A stretch of 64,000 nt of DNA from Acridotheres tristis (taxonomy: Eukaryota; Chordata; Aves; Passeriformes; Sturnidae). A program made the translations under genes and the position numbers. The notes beneath the pieces are model-generated. The model saw only the letters and a program-made list of their open reading frames with translations, was not told the DNA's origin and ran no database searches. This document shows, one piece after another, positions 12,217 through 24,800 of this stretch (positions within the stretch are counted from its first letter, which is position 1; each line of letters starts with the position of its first letter). Where the stretch lies: NCBI GenBank assembly GCA_037013685.1, contig CM072895.1, forward strand, positions 7,352,463-7,416,462, in the 5' to 3' direction.

Positions 12217-12455
12217 CGTTTCACGGATAGGGAGAGGGCTTCAGTGTAGATGGAGGCTGTGGAGGTAATAAAGCTGTAGGGAGGCTCAGGGGGCGGGTGG
12301 CTGTAGCCTGAGCCCAGGGTGGGTGTGCTGAGCAGCACCAGCACAGGGCAGCCCGGGAGGCTGCGTGCCTTCACCGCTGCCCTCGCCTCCACCGGGAAGT
12401 TTGTGTGCGAGGTAGGAGAGCAAAACATTTCTCGTGTCCTCAGATTCTCCCTTCG
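12217..12455. promoter_or_regulatory. Small CpG-rich patch
   Basis: About eleven CpG dinucleotides fall in roughly 240 bases (for example at 12217, 12223, 12292, 12354, 12364, 12375, 12384, 12393, 12408 and 12433), whereas the surrounding kilobases have very few. It is the most CpG-dense spot in the window and is also GC-rich ('gggcggg', 'gcccggg', 'caccggg'). It may be a small orphan CpG island, an alternative promoter, or a once-coding exon. On the minus strand a 107-codon open frame (12105-12428) passes through it with a proline-rich 'PPPEPPYSF' segment. On the + strand a shorter open frame ends at 'gcgag|gtagga', a weak donor. I recognise no protein. It is too short for a classical island. 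Confidence 0.4.
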
Positions 12456-12802
12456 TCCTCACTTGAATGGATGTAGCAGTTAATTATTTACTCTTTGCCT
12501 GCCTGCACTTGGTGTGTGCAGTCCTGGGTCTGTTTTCTGTACGGTGTCATTCTCTGCCTCCTGCAGCAGCACTGCTCGGGGTTCTGGGGCATCCTGGAGG
12601 CTGAGCTGGTCAATCTCACCCAGCGCTGATGGCTGTGCTGCAATACAGCATGGAACAGCAGCCAGGAGCCTGCAGCCTGGTGTGTGATTTACAGCTGAAA
12701 TGTCTCAGATATTTATGCTGACAAGGGAAATGCTCGATGTTTCCTGCTAATGTGCTGGCCCACTCCTCTGGTCTACTAATTCTAGATGTATTTTTGGCCT
12801 GT

Positions 12803-12865
12803 TGGGAGTTGGACTTAATGATCTTTATGGGTCCCTTCCAATCTGAGATATTCTGTGATCTCTCT
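12803..12865 (+). mobile_element. CR1 LINE 3' tail fragment
   Basis: A short piece with the end of the CR1 3' region: 'ttgggagttggacttaatg', 'atctttatgggtcccttcca', then 'gatattctgtgatctctct', which is the decayed ATTCTRTG terminal repeat. Only about 60 bases remain recognisable, so this is either a very short 5'-truncated insertion or an older copy whose upstream part has decayed. It lies about 350 bases downstream of a CpG-rich patch and has no coding capacity. Confidence 0.88.
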
Positions 12866-14275
12866 CCTTTCCCATTTCTGCCATCTACCTGTCACTCACA
12901 GCTGCCAAGGCACTTTTCCCTCTGCTGCCCCATTTATTTTAGCAGTGAGAGTGACTGGATGACTGCAAGAGTTTGCAGGGCAATAAAACAGATTCTCTAA
13001 TTAGAAGGATTGGTGCCCTTCTAAAAGTGATGATATCATCCAACCTCACATGACCAGATATGACTCAGAAGCCACTAAGTGGAATTCTCTGGCCCACATC
13101 ACATAGGAAACTGGACTGAGGAATGGATGTGGCCCTGGATCCTCTGAAAACATGTCAGTCTTCTCAGATGTAATAATTTTTGTTCTCTGTATCTGTTTCT
13201 AGAAGCTGCATATTTCTCCCACCCTGCATTTTCCCAATTATTTAATTAATGCATTAATCTCAAACACCCTCTGTAAAAATATTGATTTGAAACATCTTTC
13301 CAATATAGACTGTAATTATTTTTTAAAAATTTTTGATCATACAAAAGATGTTTTCTTGCATTGTTCTAGCAATATATAAAAGGAGTGGTTTGAATTGATA
13401 AGGCGGTGGTTCTCACTTGATATTATTTTATTCTTTCAATTAGTGCCTGGTAACATGTAGCTTTATAAAATGAAAATATTACATGATTTTAACCTTTTAA
13501 AGACGTTGTTTTAAGAATGACTATGCTACAATAGATGGAGCAAAGCAGGCAAGCATTATACAAATATTTGATAGTCTTTTCTGCAGTAAATTTTGTCTTT
13601 TAAACTAAGATAAAGAATACTCTGTGTAAGACCTGGCTGTGCAGGCACCTTAATCTCCTTTTCTTTCAAATTGCATATTACTAATAAGTCCCAAATTTTT
13701 TACTGTTTTTTTTCTTAATTTTTTTTTACTTGCATTTGCCAATGCTTTAATGGATTCATAAAATACAAATCCTCATTGCAGTTTAACCATCAGTCATGTG
13801 TACCAAAATCCCTTAATGTTACCCTGCCTAGATGCTAAAAGAAGGAGGAAATTACATATTTAAAAACAAAACAAGCCAACAGGATTCAAAATTGCATCAG
13901 CCTCCATTTGTTTATACGAGCACGAAAGAGAAGAGGGGGAGACTTATCCTTTGGGACTGTAAATGGCACCTCCTGCTGCGGTATTAAATTTACCATTTGC
14001 AACCTCCTGTGCTTCTCTGAGGGTAGAGGTGGTGCCTGACTTCTTGGCGCCAGAGAGGCAGCAAAGGTGTCTGGTGGCTGCAGACATGGGATGGGGCTGC
14101 TCCCTTAACCCTGCTCCAGCCCAACCCCACCAGGGACAGCCAGCTGATCCCCCAGCCCCACCCAGGAGAGCCAGGAGGTTCCACAAGCAGTTTATGGCTT
14201 TAATAATTTACATATCCTCAGTTAATCTCCCTTACCAGCAGCCAGTTCGTTGGGGAATATTCAGACTGCTTTGAG

Positions 14276-14291
14276 ATATATATATATATAT
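14276..14291. repeat. (AT)n microsatellite
   Basis: An uninterrupted AT run of about eight units, followed by the degenerate continuation 'ttatatact'. It directly follows a GC-richer block that ends near 14190. Confidence 0.95.
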
Positions 14292-16340
14292 TTATATACT
14301 GATCAATTAGCGGGGAAGTAATGGGGTCATAGGATAGCAGGTGTGACTATTAATCTTTGTTCTTGAGCTGGATAATTCTGCAAATATTTCTCACTGCAAA
14401 GAAATGCAGAGCAGAAAGTGGGGTTTTTTGCTGTTTTCTGATGCTGCTTTGCATTTCCATGAGCTTTTAGCCAACCACCTGGTATTTTGATCATCAAGAC
14501 TCTGACCCTACAAGCGTGTGTTTAAGAGGGTTGAAACAGGATTGCTCATGTGAGTAAACTTATTCACAGACATAAATCTTTGCAGGATTGGGGTCCTTAA
14601 TGATTTAGGACAAAGCACCAGTGGGAAAAAATGTTTATTCTGTTGCACCTGCATGATGCAGCAGATATTGTGAGAGCACCATTAGCTACTTAACGTACCA
14701 GCTAATGACTGGCAGCCTTGGAGGAATGTCTCTGAGTTCTGGGCAGCCTGGTCCATGTGGGTTAATGATTCCAAATGGCTTAGACAGTCTATGGGAATAC
14801 TGGAGACAGCTTTGGTGCCAAGCAGAGTTTAAATAGGTCCATATCACACCACCATGGGCTCTGGAATGACATGATGAGGATTGTTGGCTTACCCTTGAAT
14901 TGATATTAATACAAGGAGAGGGAAAAATCTTGTCTAGCATATGAAGGGCTTTCGTTCCCCCCTCTAAGCACATAACCACAGTGAATCTGCATGTGTTCTG
15001 GTGGGTTAATAGTGATATATTCCTACTGTCCATCTAACCCTCCTTTGCATAATTATATTCTTTCTCCCAAATGAGAAGAGAAAACCTATGAAATCTATCA
15101 CCATGTCACCCACCAGTATGAAACAGAAATCTAGATAAGAGTGTCTGTAAGAAACTGCCGCTGTGCCAGATTTTTCTTTAGGGTGTAGCCACAGAAAAAT
15201 AGGGTGAGAGGAGAAAAGCAAAGGAATAGACAACAAAAAAGATCCTGGAATACATCAAAGATACAGCAGAGAAACAAAGAATAGAAGGAAATACTTTAAA
15301 AAATTAAGATCAAATGCCAAGTCTAGTTTTTACCACAAAGCACCAAGCTGATTTTTCATAAAATAAAAGAAGTCCCTGAATTGAGAAATATGTGTCTCTC
15401 TTAGATTGGATTGTGCAGTGAACAGTATCAAGAACTAAGCAATAATAAATCATCAGGCTGTATGTCAGAGTGAGCACTACAAGATAAACCCCTGTTGGAA
15501 TTGTCATGAAGGTGACCTTATGAGCAACTACAGAAATACTAAAAAAAATAAAATAAAACAAAAAAATTCAATCTTTCCCTTTAAAACTCTGAAGCAAATC
15601 TCTTCATGCTTTGTCTTTCACTACATTTGCTATTTTAATTTGCTGTTTATTAAATGAAATATTGGTCTATCTAGGGAACACTGCATGATAAAATTATTGA
15701 AGATGCTGCTGGTGCAAAGCTATTTGTAGCAAATGAAACCCTGCTGTGTGCAATTCAGAACATCATATTGAACAGTCCAGATAGCAGCATCTGTGGATAG
15801 CTCTTAAGACTTTAGACTTGCCTTAGTTAGCTTGTTTGTTTTTATCCTGTGCTATTGATCTAGGCTTCATCATATGTGTGTGTGGGGAATGGCTTTTCTG
15901 ATGCCGGGAACATATTTAGAGGCAGGTCAAGTGAATTGAATAGAGGCATAAAATCTGCTGATTCCTAGGAGATGTCAACACATGACAGAAAGAGCCTAGA
16001 GAGTGGGAGACCTCTTAAATGGGTATTGACACTGCCCAGAAATTTGCAGCATAAAGGGGGAAGAGCGTTCTGTCTGAGGAACAAAGCTTGCACTCTCAGC
16101 AGTGCCTTTGTGAGCTTTGACAAATAACAGGCTACCCTTGCATGTGCTCTGAAAGGTGCAGTCACTGAGAGTTTTTGAACACTGCAGTTAAGGCTAGAGG
16201 ATAAATAATGCTACAAGTATGGAATGTTTTACTCATTACATATGTCAAAACTATAACAAAAAATAAATCCCCACACTGCCAGATAACACGTCATTCAGAC
16301 TGATTTAGTACCCTCTGGACTATGCTGAAGAAAGGATGTT

Positions 16341-16352
16341 AAAAAAAAAAAA
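16341..16352. repeat. Poly-A tract
   Basis: Twelve consecutive A about 60 bases upstream of the MIR remnant. It is probably independent of it, because a MIR in + orientation would carry any A-rich end downstream. Confidence 0.9.
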
Positions 16353-16411
16353 GGAAAATAAAGAAAGAACTATTTGGGCTGTTGAGAAGAAACAGGAATA
16401 TTGAGCAATAC

Positions 16412-16530
16412 CCTATTTCTCTGCTACCGGTCTCTTGTGTGACCTTGGGCAAATCATTTATCTCCCTGTACCTCAGTCACTCATCTATGATAAAATAGAA
16501 GCAGCAGTCACTTCTCTTCTAAGAGGGATT
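16412..16530 (+). mobile_element. MIR-type tRNA-derived SINE remnant
   Basis: The stretch 'cttgtgtgaccttgggcaaa' followed by 'tcatttatctccctgtacct', 'cagtcactcatctatgat' and 'aaaatag' follows the MIR consensus core (TGTGTGACCTTGGGCAAGT..CTTAACCTC..TGTGCCTCAGTTTCCTCATCTGTAAAATG). Upstream, 'ctgctaccgg' sits where MIR has the end of its tRNA-related part. The copy is diverged, as expected for an element amplified before the amniote lineages split. Any reading frame here is accidental. Both edges are approximate. Confidence 0.85.
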
Positions 16531-17290
16531 TGGATCCCCAGGATAAATGGACAAGCCTGGATAGTACAGTCATCATGGGACACTGTAAAGAGGATATTTC
16601 AGATGCCAAAGTGGCACCATCCACCCAGGAGAGACTCATCTGGCTCTGTGCAGAGCAACTTTGGGTATTTCTGCATTTGTGCCATGCCTTATCTATAAAG
16701 TGGATAAACTGTGTATGGTTTAATTGATCATTGGCTGCAGTATTTTAGCATCTCCAGGGCTTCTTAGAGGCTTGATTAATATTTAAAAAGCTCTTTAGGA
16801 TCTCGAGATGGAAAGCTTTTATTGAAATTGAAAGAACTCATTGCTACCACTGCTTGGAGGTATTGTTTTCAAGGTTTATTTTTGATATAGTCTGCAACTA
16901 AAATGTCTTATCAGGAGCCTTATATCATTGCAGGATAGACTGCAGTCTAAAACCCTTGTACTGTGACACTTTTTTCATCTTTATATTCAATAATAAATGG
17001 TTACATGACAGAAATATCCTAATCAGGACAAAACAAACTTTGTAGTCTAAATAGAGATGCTGTTAAGAGTGAGCTGCTCTTGCACAAATAGGTATTGAGT
17101 TTATACATGTGGGATCTGAGGGAAACCTCTGCTACTGCAGTGTGCTCTGTGCCACAGCTGAGGTAACATTGTGGTATTGTCAAGGACTGATTTAAAACCT
17201 CCCATGGATTCCTCTATTCACCTCTCCAAAAAGCCTTGTTAAATGGGTATCACTGAGTAGGTTGCATGAATCCTACTGCAGCACTTATTT

Positions 17291-17540
17291 AGTGGCTTTA
17301 AACTGTCAGAGGGCAGGTTTAGATGAGATGTTGGGAAGAAATTCTTCCCTGGGAGTGTGGTGAGACACTGGAACAGGACTGCCTGAGCAGCTGTGGCTGC
17401 CTCATACTTGGAAGTGTTCAAGGCAAGGTTGGATGGGGCCCTGAGTAGCCTGGTCTAGTGGAAGGTGGCCCTGTCCATGACAGGGGGGTTGTGATGAGAT
17501 GATTTTTCTAGTCCCTTCCAACCCAGACCATTCTATGATT
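17291..17540 (+). mobile_element. CR1 LINE, 5'-truncated 3' end
   Basis: This is the clearest repeat in the window. It reads through the standard avian CR1 3' region in order: a 'ggctttaaactg' block, 'gaagaaattcttccctg', a 'gtgagacactggaacagg' block, 'ggaagtgttcaaggcaaggt', 'tggatggggccctgag', 'ctggtctagtggaaggtg', and finally 'tcccttccaaccc' followed by the terminal 'attctatgatt'. The reverse transcriptase and endonuclease regions are missing, as in most CR1 copies, which are 5'-truncated when they insert. It carries no open frame and is dead as an element. Several substitutions and small gaps suggest moderate age. The 5' edge is approximate. The element is the main reason for calling the window avian. 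Confidence 0.95.
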
Positions 17541-18576
17541 TTTCAGTGTGTCCACAAGATTCTGTTGTTTGAAGAAAACCAAGGAATTTTATGTATTTGT
17601 CAAATCCTATGCATTTTTTCTAAAAGAAGTGTTCTCACAGAGCTTAAATAAATGACTTAGACAGTACATTTGTTGGTATAAATCAATGCAACTGTGACTT
17701 TGCAGGCTTTACAAATATGGTTAATATATTATGAGATTTTTCTGTTCAAATAGTAAATCAGTGACAATTTTTGTAAGTGAAATGCCCTTTCCTTCAATCC
17801 AGCTGCAGAATAGACATAACTTCTGCGGGGCTTCTTCCCCACTTGCTACTGATCTTATTTCTAATATACTGTCAGGATAGGGGTTTTTTGTTTTAGCTTA
17901 GTGAAATAGGCCCTCTTCAAGACCAACTTATTTAGCACTGGATCCACAGAAAATGAATAGAACAGAACAACTGATTTAGATTTATTGTAGCTAAACACCA
18001 AGACCTTGGGTGCGGAGAACCAATGCTTCAAGGTTAGGGCAACAAAATGGTACATCAAAAAAACTGTCCCAGAATCTTCCAAAAAAACATCATAATCTGA
18101 TCCTAGTGAGTGATCCGAATTTGAAAAGCCAGGCACTGTTTGTTATATATTGGCTATCTACAGGTTTAGCCTTGTGCAAGGATGGCAAGCAAATTTCTCC
18201 CTGGCTTGTACACTTGTATTGCTTCCCCATGGAGAAGGAAAGGGACAGCATTTACCATCTGGTTTGCATTGAGTCAGGAGGTGAATGAAGCATTGAATGG
18301 GACTGAAAAACTTGGAAAGGCTACCAGGTCCCACAGTTTGTGCATAGCCATGTATCTACAAGCATTGATCCTGTCCATTTTTGTCATGATCTCATTGATA
18401 ATGTAGCTGGAGTTGCTCACTCAGTCTGAAATTCCAATGGAAAAACACATTTTCCAGTTCAGGAAGGCAGAAGTTTGCAAGTGTCCATGCGAGGCTGGGA
18501 AAGGCCACTAATGTATTTAATAAAAATCTGCACACTCATCTTTCCACTGCTGGGCAGAAACAACTTAACTCTTGCA

Positions 18577-18590
18577 TGTGTGTGTGTGTG
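18577..18590. repeat. (TG)7 microsatellite next to a pyrimidine tract
   Basis: Seven TG units followed immediately by 'tttctctttcctgcag', so the repeat is directly upstream of a strong splice-acceptor-like sequence. Confidence 0.95.
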
Positions 18591-18606
18591 TTTCTCTTTC
18601 CTGCAG

Positions 18607-18812
18607 AACATCTGGCTGAGGTGCAGCTGTGCAGCTCAGAGCAACTGAGCTGGGCTCAGTCCACCCCTCAGCCCCTCCTGTCACTGCTGGCAGCTTTCTG
18701 TCAAGTCTCTCCTCAAGGGTCTCTACTCAGGGGAAACTCAGAGCCTGCCCTAAGGACCATATTCCCGTGCTGCATTGTCCTTTTTTCTAGTGTGTGTTTT
18801 ACCTTGGTCTAA
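18607..18812 (+). other. Candidate terminal exon with a 68-codon open stretch
   Basis: An excellent acceptor ('tgtttctctttcctgcag' ending at 18606) follows a TG repeat. From it one frame stays open for 67 codons to the TAA at 18810-18812. It begins 'HLAEVQLCSSEQLSWAQ' and ends in a hydrophobic stretch ('CCIVLFSSVCFTLV'). I see no AATAAA within about 200 bases after the stop, which weakens the terminal-exon reading. The protein is not recognised. Confidence 0.15.
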
Positions 18813-21800
18813 CCCGACTCCTACTTGCTGCATTAGCTGTGTACATCTTGTTCTCTTCTCAAGGACACTGGGCATAAATCAGTCCTTTCCTGTATGCATG
18901 ATTTATTAACTTATTTATTTATGTACACAGGAATTTATTTTAAGTGCTTGCACCCCTTCTCAGGTATCTCTTCTTTAGAAACAAGCAGAATTCTTTCTTT
19001 GTTTTCTGACTGGTCACATTTTTGAGTTTGCTCTCTGGCATTGTGACACAGTGGGCTCCGCTATGGATTCCTGTCTGCATCTTTCTGAAGCAGATGGTGA
19101 CAGTATAGCAAAGAGAGCAGAATCATTGTGGGAAGGTCTTTACAGGCCTGGCTCTCTGTGTTCCTGTGCCATGACTGCCTTTTGTGAAGCAGCATGTTAC
19201 TAGTAATTCATCTTCAGCTCAAATAATTTGAAATTCTTTTTTTTTCAATTAGAGTGTAAGTTCTTAACTACTTTGTGATTTTACACTGTATGCATCTACA
19301 GCTGGTACCATATCTCAAATTGTTTACTCCATTTTTCTGAACATTTTTCCAGGTTGCCACGATCACTATGAAATCTATTTCTGTTTACTTGATAAACTGT
19401 CAATCTTTCCAAGTTTCATCTGAAGCTGACAGCTACATGTCCTGTGATCGTGCCTTTACAGAAAGTATTGAGCCTAGCAACATTTAGGACGAATTCTTTG
19501 CAGAAACCATGCAGTGATCTTGCCTAAGTATAAAAAAAATGACAGAGGTAATTTCTCTTTGAGCATGATAATCCAAAGAGTTGTGTACCTAACCTGCAGT
19601 GGTTCAATTCATGCCTTTGTTAGGCTATCATGTAAGATCACATGGCAAATGTTATTAGATTCAAGGTACAATATTAACTGTTCCTCCCTTATCCACAGAG
19701 CCTATTATCTCGTTAACAAATAAATGATGCTTTCTTGGCAAGATGACTTCCTGACAAAATCTTTGTTGGGTGCAACCCATTTCCTTATTATCTTGCAGGC
19801 ACTTATAATATGTTTGATTATTTAATTTGAGAACTTTTCCAGGAAACGAAGCTAATTAATAATAGTCCAACTCCTTTTTAAAGAATGGAAATTATAATAA
19901 AAATCTAATCCTTTCTTCTACTGCAAGTCTACCATTAATTTCCAAGGTTAACGTTTAATCTGAGATCTCATCTCTTAGAGATCTGAGCTCTGAGATCACT
20001 TCTAACACACGTTTTGAGCAGCCTGGGATAACAGGAGACCTGAATTTGGGAACTCCTAACTTACCAGAAACCAAATCTGGTTGATATGATGTATAATTGT
20101 ATGGCTATGCCACATTTAAAAAAAAAGTATTTATGAGCTCTTGGGCACAACTGGCAGTCAGGCCAGCTGGAAGAGCCTTTCTAATTCTCTTCTACTCCCT
20201 TTTTCATAGAAGTGATCAAAGTTATTCCCTTGTTTCTTCCAAGGTGACAGGTTGCTGGTGGTGCACTAACTTGGTAGGTCAAGGAAAAATTATTATCTAG
20301 TAATACTTCAAAGTTACTACACAGATCAAAAGTCTCTTTGCCTTTACTAGGGAAAGGAAGGGAGCTGGCCAAATAGCAGATTTTCCAGGCTTCATGTATC
20401 AGCCTTTTCCCCATGACACACCTGCAGGAAAGGCACTGTGCTGGGCACAGATTCTTCTGGAAAACGCATCACTGTGGCACTGCTGGAGCCAGACTCTGAG
20501 CTTTAGGAGCTGAATGCAGTGGGTTGGAATCCTTACTCATGTCTGACTTTACTGCTATCAGAAACTTACTTTTTTCTGCTAACTTTTTTTCAGTGAATTT
20601 TATCTTCAGGAAAACAATGCAGGGACCTGTCTTGCATTGGATGCTGTTAACAGTACTTTCTCTGTATTTTAATAACTTTCTTCTGCTATCTCTCTGCCAA
20701 TAACTGAGCATCTTCTGATCTATTTCTATTCACTTGGTATAAACATAGTAATGATGCCCATGTATCTTCTTAGTCAAGAGCATTATATACCTTTTACATA
20801 CATAGAAAACAAATTTTCCAGAAAGGCAGTGATAAGGGTCGTTTTGTGCTGTATGCTATTTAATCTTCCCTGTGTCAGCTCTGACCCTTGCTGAGGAATT
20901 GAAAAGATGTAAAACAGCAAAAAGTAATTTACCTTCCATTGTTTAGTCCATTCAGCTTTCAGAATCAGATCTAAATGGTTTGCATTAATTACTGTGAAAC
21001 CTCATGAGGTTTGGAGATCTATCTTTACAGGGTTGCAAAAGATAGAGGCTGCCTCAGCAGAATAAGGGTAGGGTTTTTTTATTATTATTTGGTTACAAAC
21101 CTTTTTTGTTCAAATATTGTAAGTAAAACTTCTTTTTTTCTCCAATCAGCAAAAATTGTTTGAAGTTGCCATAGAGAAAAAAAATTGAAGCTGTAGCCTA
21201 TTTCTGGTGAAGGGTTAGTGGTTAAAATATGGAATTTCTGCCTATGTATCTGCACAGAGTAATTTTTATTGCAAGAGAAGTCATGGACTGAACACTGATT
21301 TCTGTTTTTAAGCAATACTCAATGTGTTTACACACAGCTCCAAATTTTGGGAAAGTTTTCTGAAGACTAATAAAACTGGCAAGCAGTTCAGCATTGGCAA
21401 AGTGATTACATTTTAAATGAAATGGACTTTCAGTGACGTACTGCTCAAAGTTAGTGGAGACAACTGGCAAATTGAGGGTGGGAGAAGATCAATACATAGA
21501 ATCTACAGAACTTTGAATCTGTTATCCGAATTATTGATTGAGTGGAGAATTAAAGCAGAGATGCAGTGAGTTTAATTCTGCTGTGTGACAGGTGGAAAAT
21601 GGGTACATTAATTAGGGAGCCCCAGCAGGAATGTTCTCAGCAGGACTTGTGGTTGCTCTAGGGAATCCTTTAGTAATTCTGCCTCATTTTGTGTTGTGTT
21701 TGATGATGTCATTCTTAAGTCTCATTTTTCTGTGCACTGCACCTTTTAATCTTTAAACATTCTGTCTTGCAGAGCCAGGCAATAATTGTGTATAGTGGAC

Positions 21801-24800
21801 ATAGGCAGGGAATCTGGGCAGAACACTTTTGGGTGTTTTAGGATGGTTCTGTCAGATTTTATTGTTCAAAAAATATGTATTTTGATAAAAGCAAACACCA
21901 TTTGCTGTGCTTAACAAGCAACAGGCAATCTCCTCTGTTAAGTCCTTTTTATTGCATTTTAGAGTTGTCTGGCTTTCCCTCTTACATGGCAATTCTCTTT
22001 GTGTTCACTTATAAAACCTTTGCCACTCTCTTGATTTATTGCTTTTTTAATCTGAAATAAATATAACAGCTTAAAATAGCCTGTTGCTTTTTGGGTAAGG
22101 CAAAATATAGCAGATTGTGTGAATGACTATAGGACTCAGGAACTGGAATTGACAGACAAGTGCAGCCCATTACCCAAATGTATCTCAAAGATCCATGTAC
22201 TATATTGTGACTTCTTTCCTCCCTGGCACAGATTATCCAGAGGCTCTGGCATGAACTGTGCCCCTGGGCCTGTGGCAAGTGCTGTGGCTCTTCATGGAAG
22301 ACAGAAGTAGTCTTTCCAGCACCCATTCCCATTGGTTTCCAACAAATCAGAGTCAAGCTGCTAAGGCAGCTCTGGCTTAGGGCGATTTTGATCCTAATTG
22401 TGACGAGAGATGCAAACAAAAATGAAAATTAACACCTAACGCTGTCATGTAATACAAAACTCTCAGAAGCAATTCTAAACCCGTCAGACTTTACATTCAT
22501 TTGGACTATTTTGAACATTTTGTGGACATTTTTCCCTTGACTACATTCTTGGTTTCAGTCAGTAAGATTGGTGTCCCAGTTAGGAGACAAGGAGAGGTAA
22601 GCATAGAGACCTTTGAAGTAAATTACTCCCCTGATTTATTTCTGTCTCACCTCCGCAGGAAGTAACGTTGCTTCAATTTTTCATCGTGTTGTTTGAAACA
22701 TTAAAGCCTTAAAGTAGGCACTTAGTTCCCTATTTTCAAAACGTTTACTCACAGAGGACTGGGGATTCATGTTTGTTGCCTGAACAACACGAGAGGTGCC
22801 TCTCATGAGCTGCAACAAGAGAGGGGCTGCAAATTCCCTGCCATTCTCAGAGCAGCTCTCAGGTGGGGTGTCCCAGTGTCCATGGCTAATGGAAGTACTT
22901 TGTATTTGATACAGGAAGAGTGGGCTGCCCACACCCAGAGGTGATTTCACCACCTGCACCTCCAGCCTTTCTGCTCTGAAGCTGTGGGTGCTGTGGCAGC
23001 TGCTGCTCAGACCTTGTCTCTTAAGGTTCAAGGATTCCTTTGTGAAGAGCAAATTTTCCAAGGCTACAGACCAGTGCTTTAATTTTTAACTTGTCCTAGA
23101 GCCACACACTCTGGAAGTACTGTGGCTACAACTTGTGGGGCTGAGCTGAGCAATCCACACTGGGGCTGATCTAAGCAGTCTCCACACAAGGTTGGGGTGC
23201 TCTCAGGGCCCCCAGCTCTAGCAGAGCCTTCCAGAGCTTCCAGGGGCCCTCCTGCAGCATCATCTGAAACAGGGAGCATGAAACTCTGCTTAGGAAGGCA
23301 GCCTTGTGAGGTGTGACCTGCAGCTTGGGGCCTGGACTTCTTTCAGATGCTCCCGGTCTGCAGTTGCAGAGCAGCTTTTTCATAATGATCAGTTCACCTT
23401 GAATTTCACTTTGGGGCCAAGTGAAGTGAGCCCAGAAAACCTTTCCCAAAGCAGAGGGCTATGAACACACTGAGTAGAATGAGACTGAACAGGACCAGGG
23501 GCCATTCTTTTCCCTTTCATGTTGCTGATTCCTATGGTTGTTTCCCAGACAATCTGAGAAATGGTGGGTTTCAGTCCTTTCAAAATGCAATTTTTTGGAA
23601 AGTCTCAAATCTTCATTTCAATCCAATTTGGAGCAAAACCTTAAAAGATGTATTTTTTTTTTGCCAAGTGCCCTTTCTTTGTATTGGCTAGATCTATTAA
23701 TTGTAGCAAATGATCCATAGCACTGCAGTATATCCAGGTAGGTGCCATATGCTGTCTAAAAGGAAACCACCCTGGTGTGTCTCTATTATTTCAAATTCAT
23801 AAACAATGTGCTCTTACAGACTTGTAATAGGTGCAGGAGATCTTTAACAAAAAGCTTTGTGAAGTGTGGCTGTAAATATCAAATGCAGAGTAAAGAGAAT
23901 AACTGTTTTCAGATTTTAATGAAAACCTTTGAAAGACAGGCACAAACAAAATTTATAACATCAATGTCTCTAAATAGAAAAAAAATTGGAAGAAACAGTC
24001 CTGCAAGTAAGAAGAGGAGAATGATTAGTACTAAATCCTGTTATTAATATTAGTCTCATTCATTCAGACTAATATATTCCTAGCAATCCCTGCTGACTTG
24101 TAAAGCATAGACTGATATTTATTACATTGAAATGGTGAAGATACTTTAACTGATCACAAATGAGCATGAATGATCATCTGAGTACACACAGGGCAATGAC
24201 ATTCCATCAGCAAAGTACAGCAAAAGTCAACAACAAAGTCAGAGTTACTTCAGCTTCCAAGGCTTTTCTTATATGGCTATTGTAGTAGGCCAAGGACATG
24301 ATTTCAAATGTATTGCAGTAAAAAGAATTAATTAATTTAAAAAAAAGGCTTATGCCTCCAGTATTGCCATCAGAATGATGTGACTTTGTCATGCATGCTA
24401 CAATATAGTTCTACAAAATGTCAGTATTTCTGTGTCCGATTAGATAACGTGGTACTGTGATGGGATTAGTGACCTTACCCATTTTGTTTTAAATATTTTG
24501 GTTGAAAAGTTACTGATTCTTTGGAACAGAGTTTTTCCTCTATGTTTTATATTTTTGTGTTGCAGTTCTGTATATGAATCACTTTAAGAAGAGAGTAAAA
24601 CTGAATTACATTACATGTGACCCAAGTACAAAGGTTCAAATCAGATTTTCCTTAAACATTACATTTATGATTATGTTCATGATTATACAGTCTTTTAATA
24701 AAATAAAATGACAGGGATATGACATATTTGAAGCAGGGGTCAGATAATTAATTCACACATCAGACTGTTTTCTCTTGCAGCTTTCTAAAATTCTTCTGAG

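Larger units (their letters stand above)
12866..16411. other. Non-coding, with a GC-richer block at 13950-14190
   Basis: Mostly AT-rich. The 240-base GC-richer block has long open frames on both strands (103 codons + and 80 and 64 codons -). That is what low AT content produces by chance, so no gene is called. No repeat family is recognised within it. Confidence 0.6.

Noticed and set aside
14046..14063. 'TTGGCGCC' word resembling the start of a lysine-tRNA retroviral primer-binding site
   Set aside because: Only the first seven bases after the T agree, and there is no LTR edge or gag next to it.
13944..14274. Overlapping open frames on both strands (103, 80 and 64 codons)
   Set aside because: GC-rich composition removes stops in all frames at once, and no frame stands out.
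22681..23061. 126-codon minus-strand open frame in GC-richer DNA
   Set aside because: Low stop frequency is explained by composition. No recognisable motif or splice context.
24630..24645. 'ggttcaaatcag' as a Pol III B box of a tRNA or SINE
   Set aside because: No A box at the right distance upstream, no cloverleaf and no T-run terminator.
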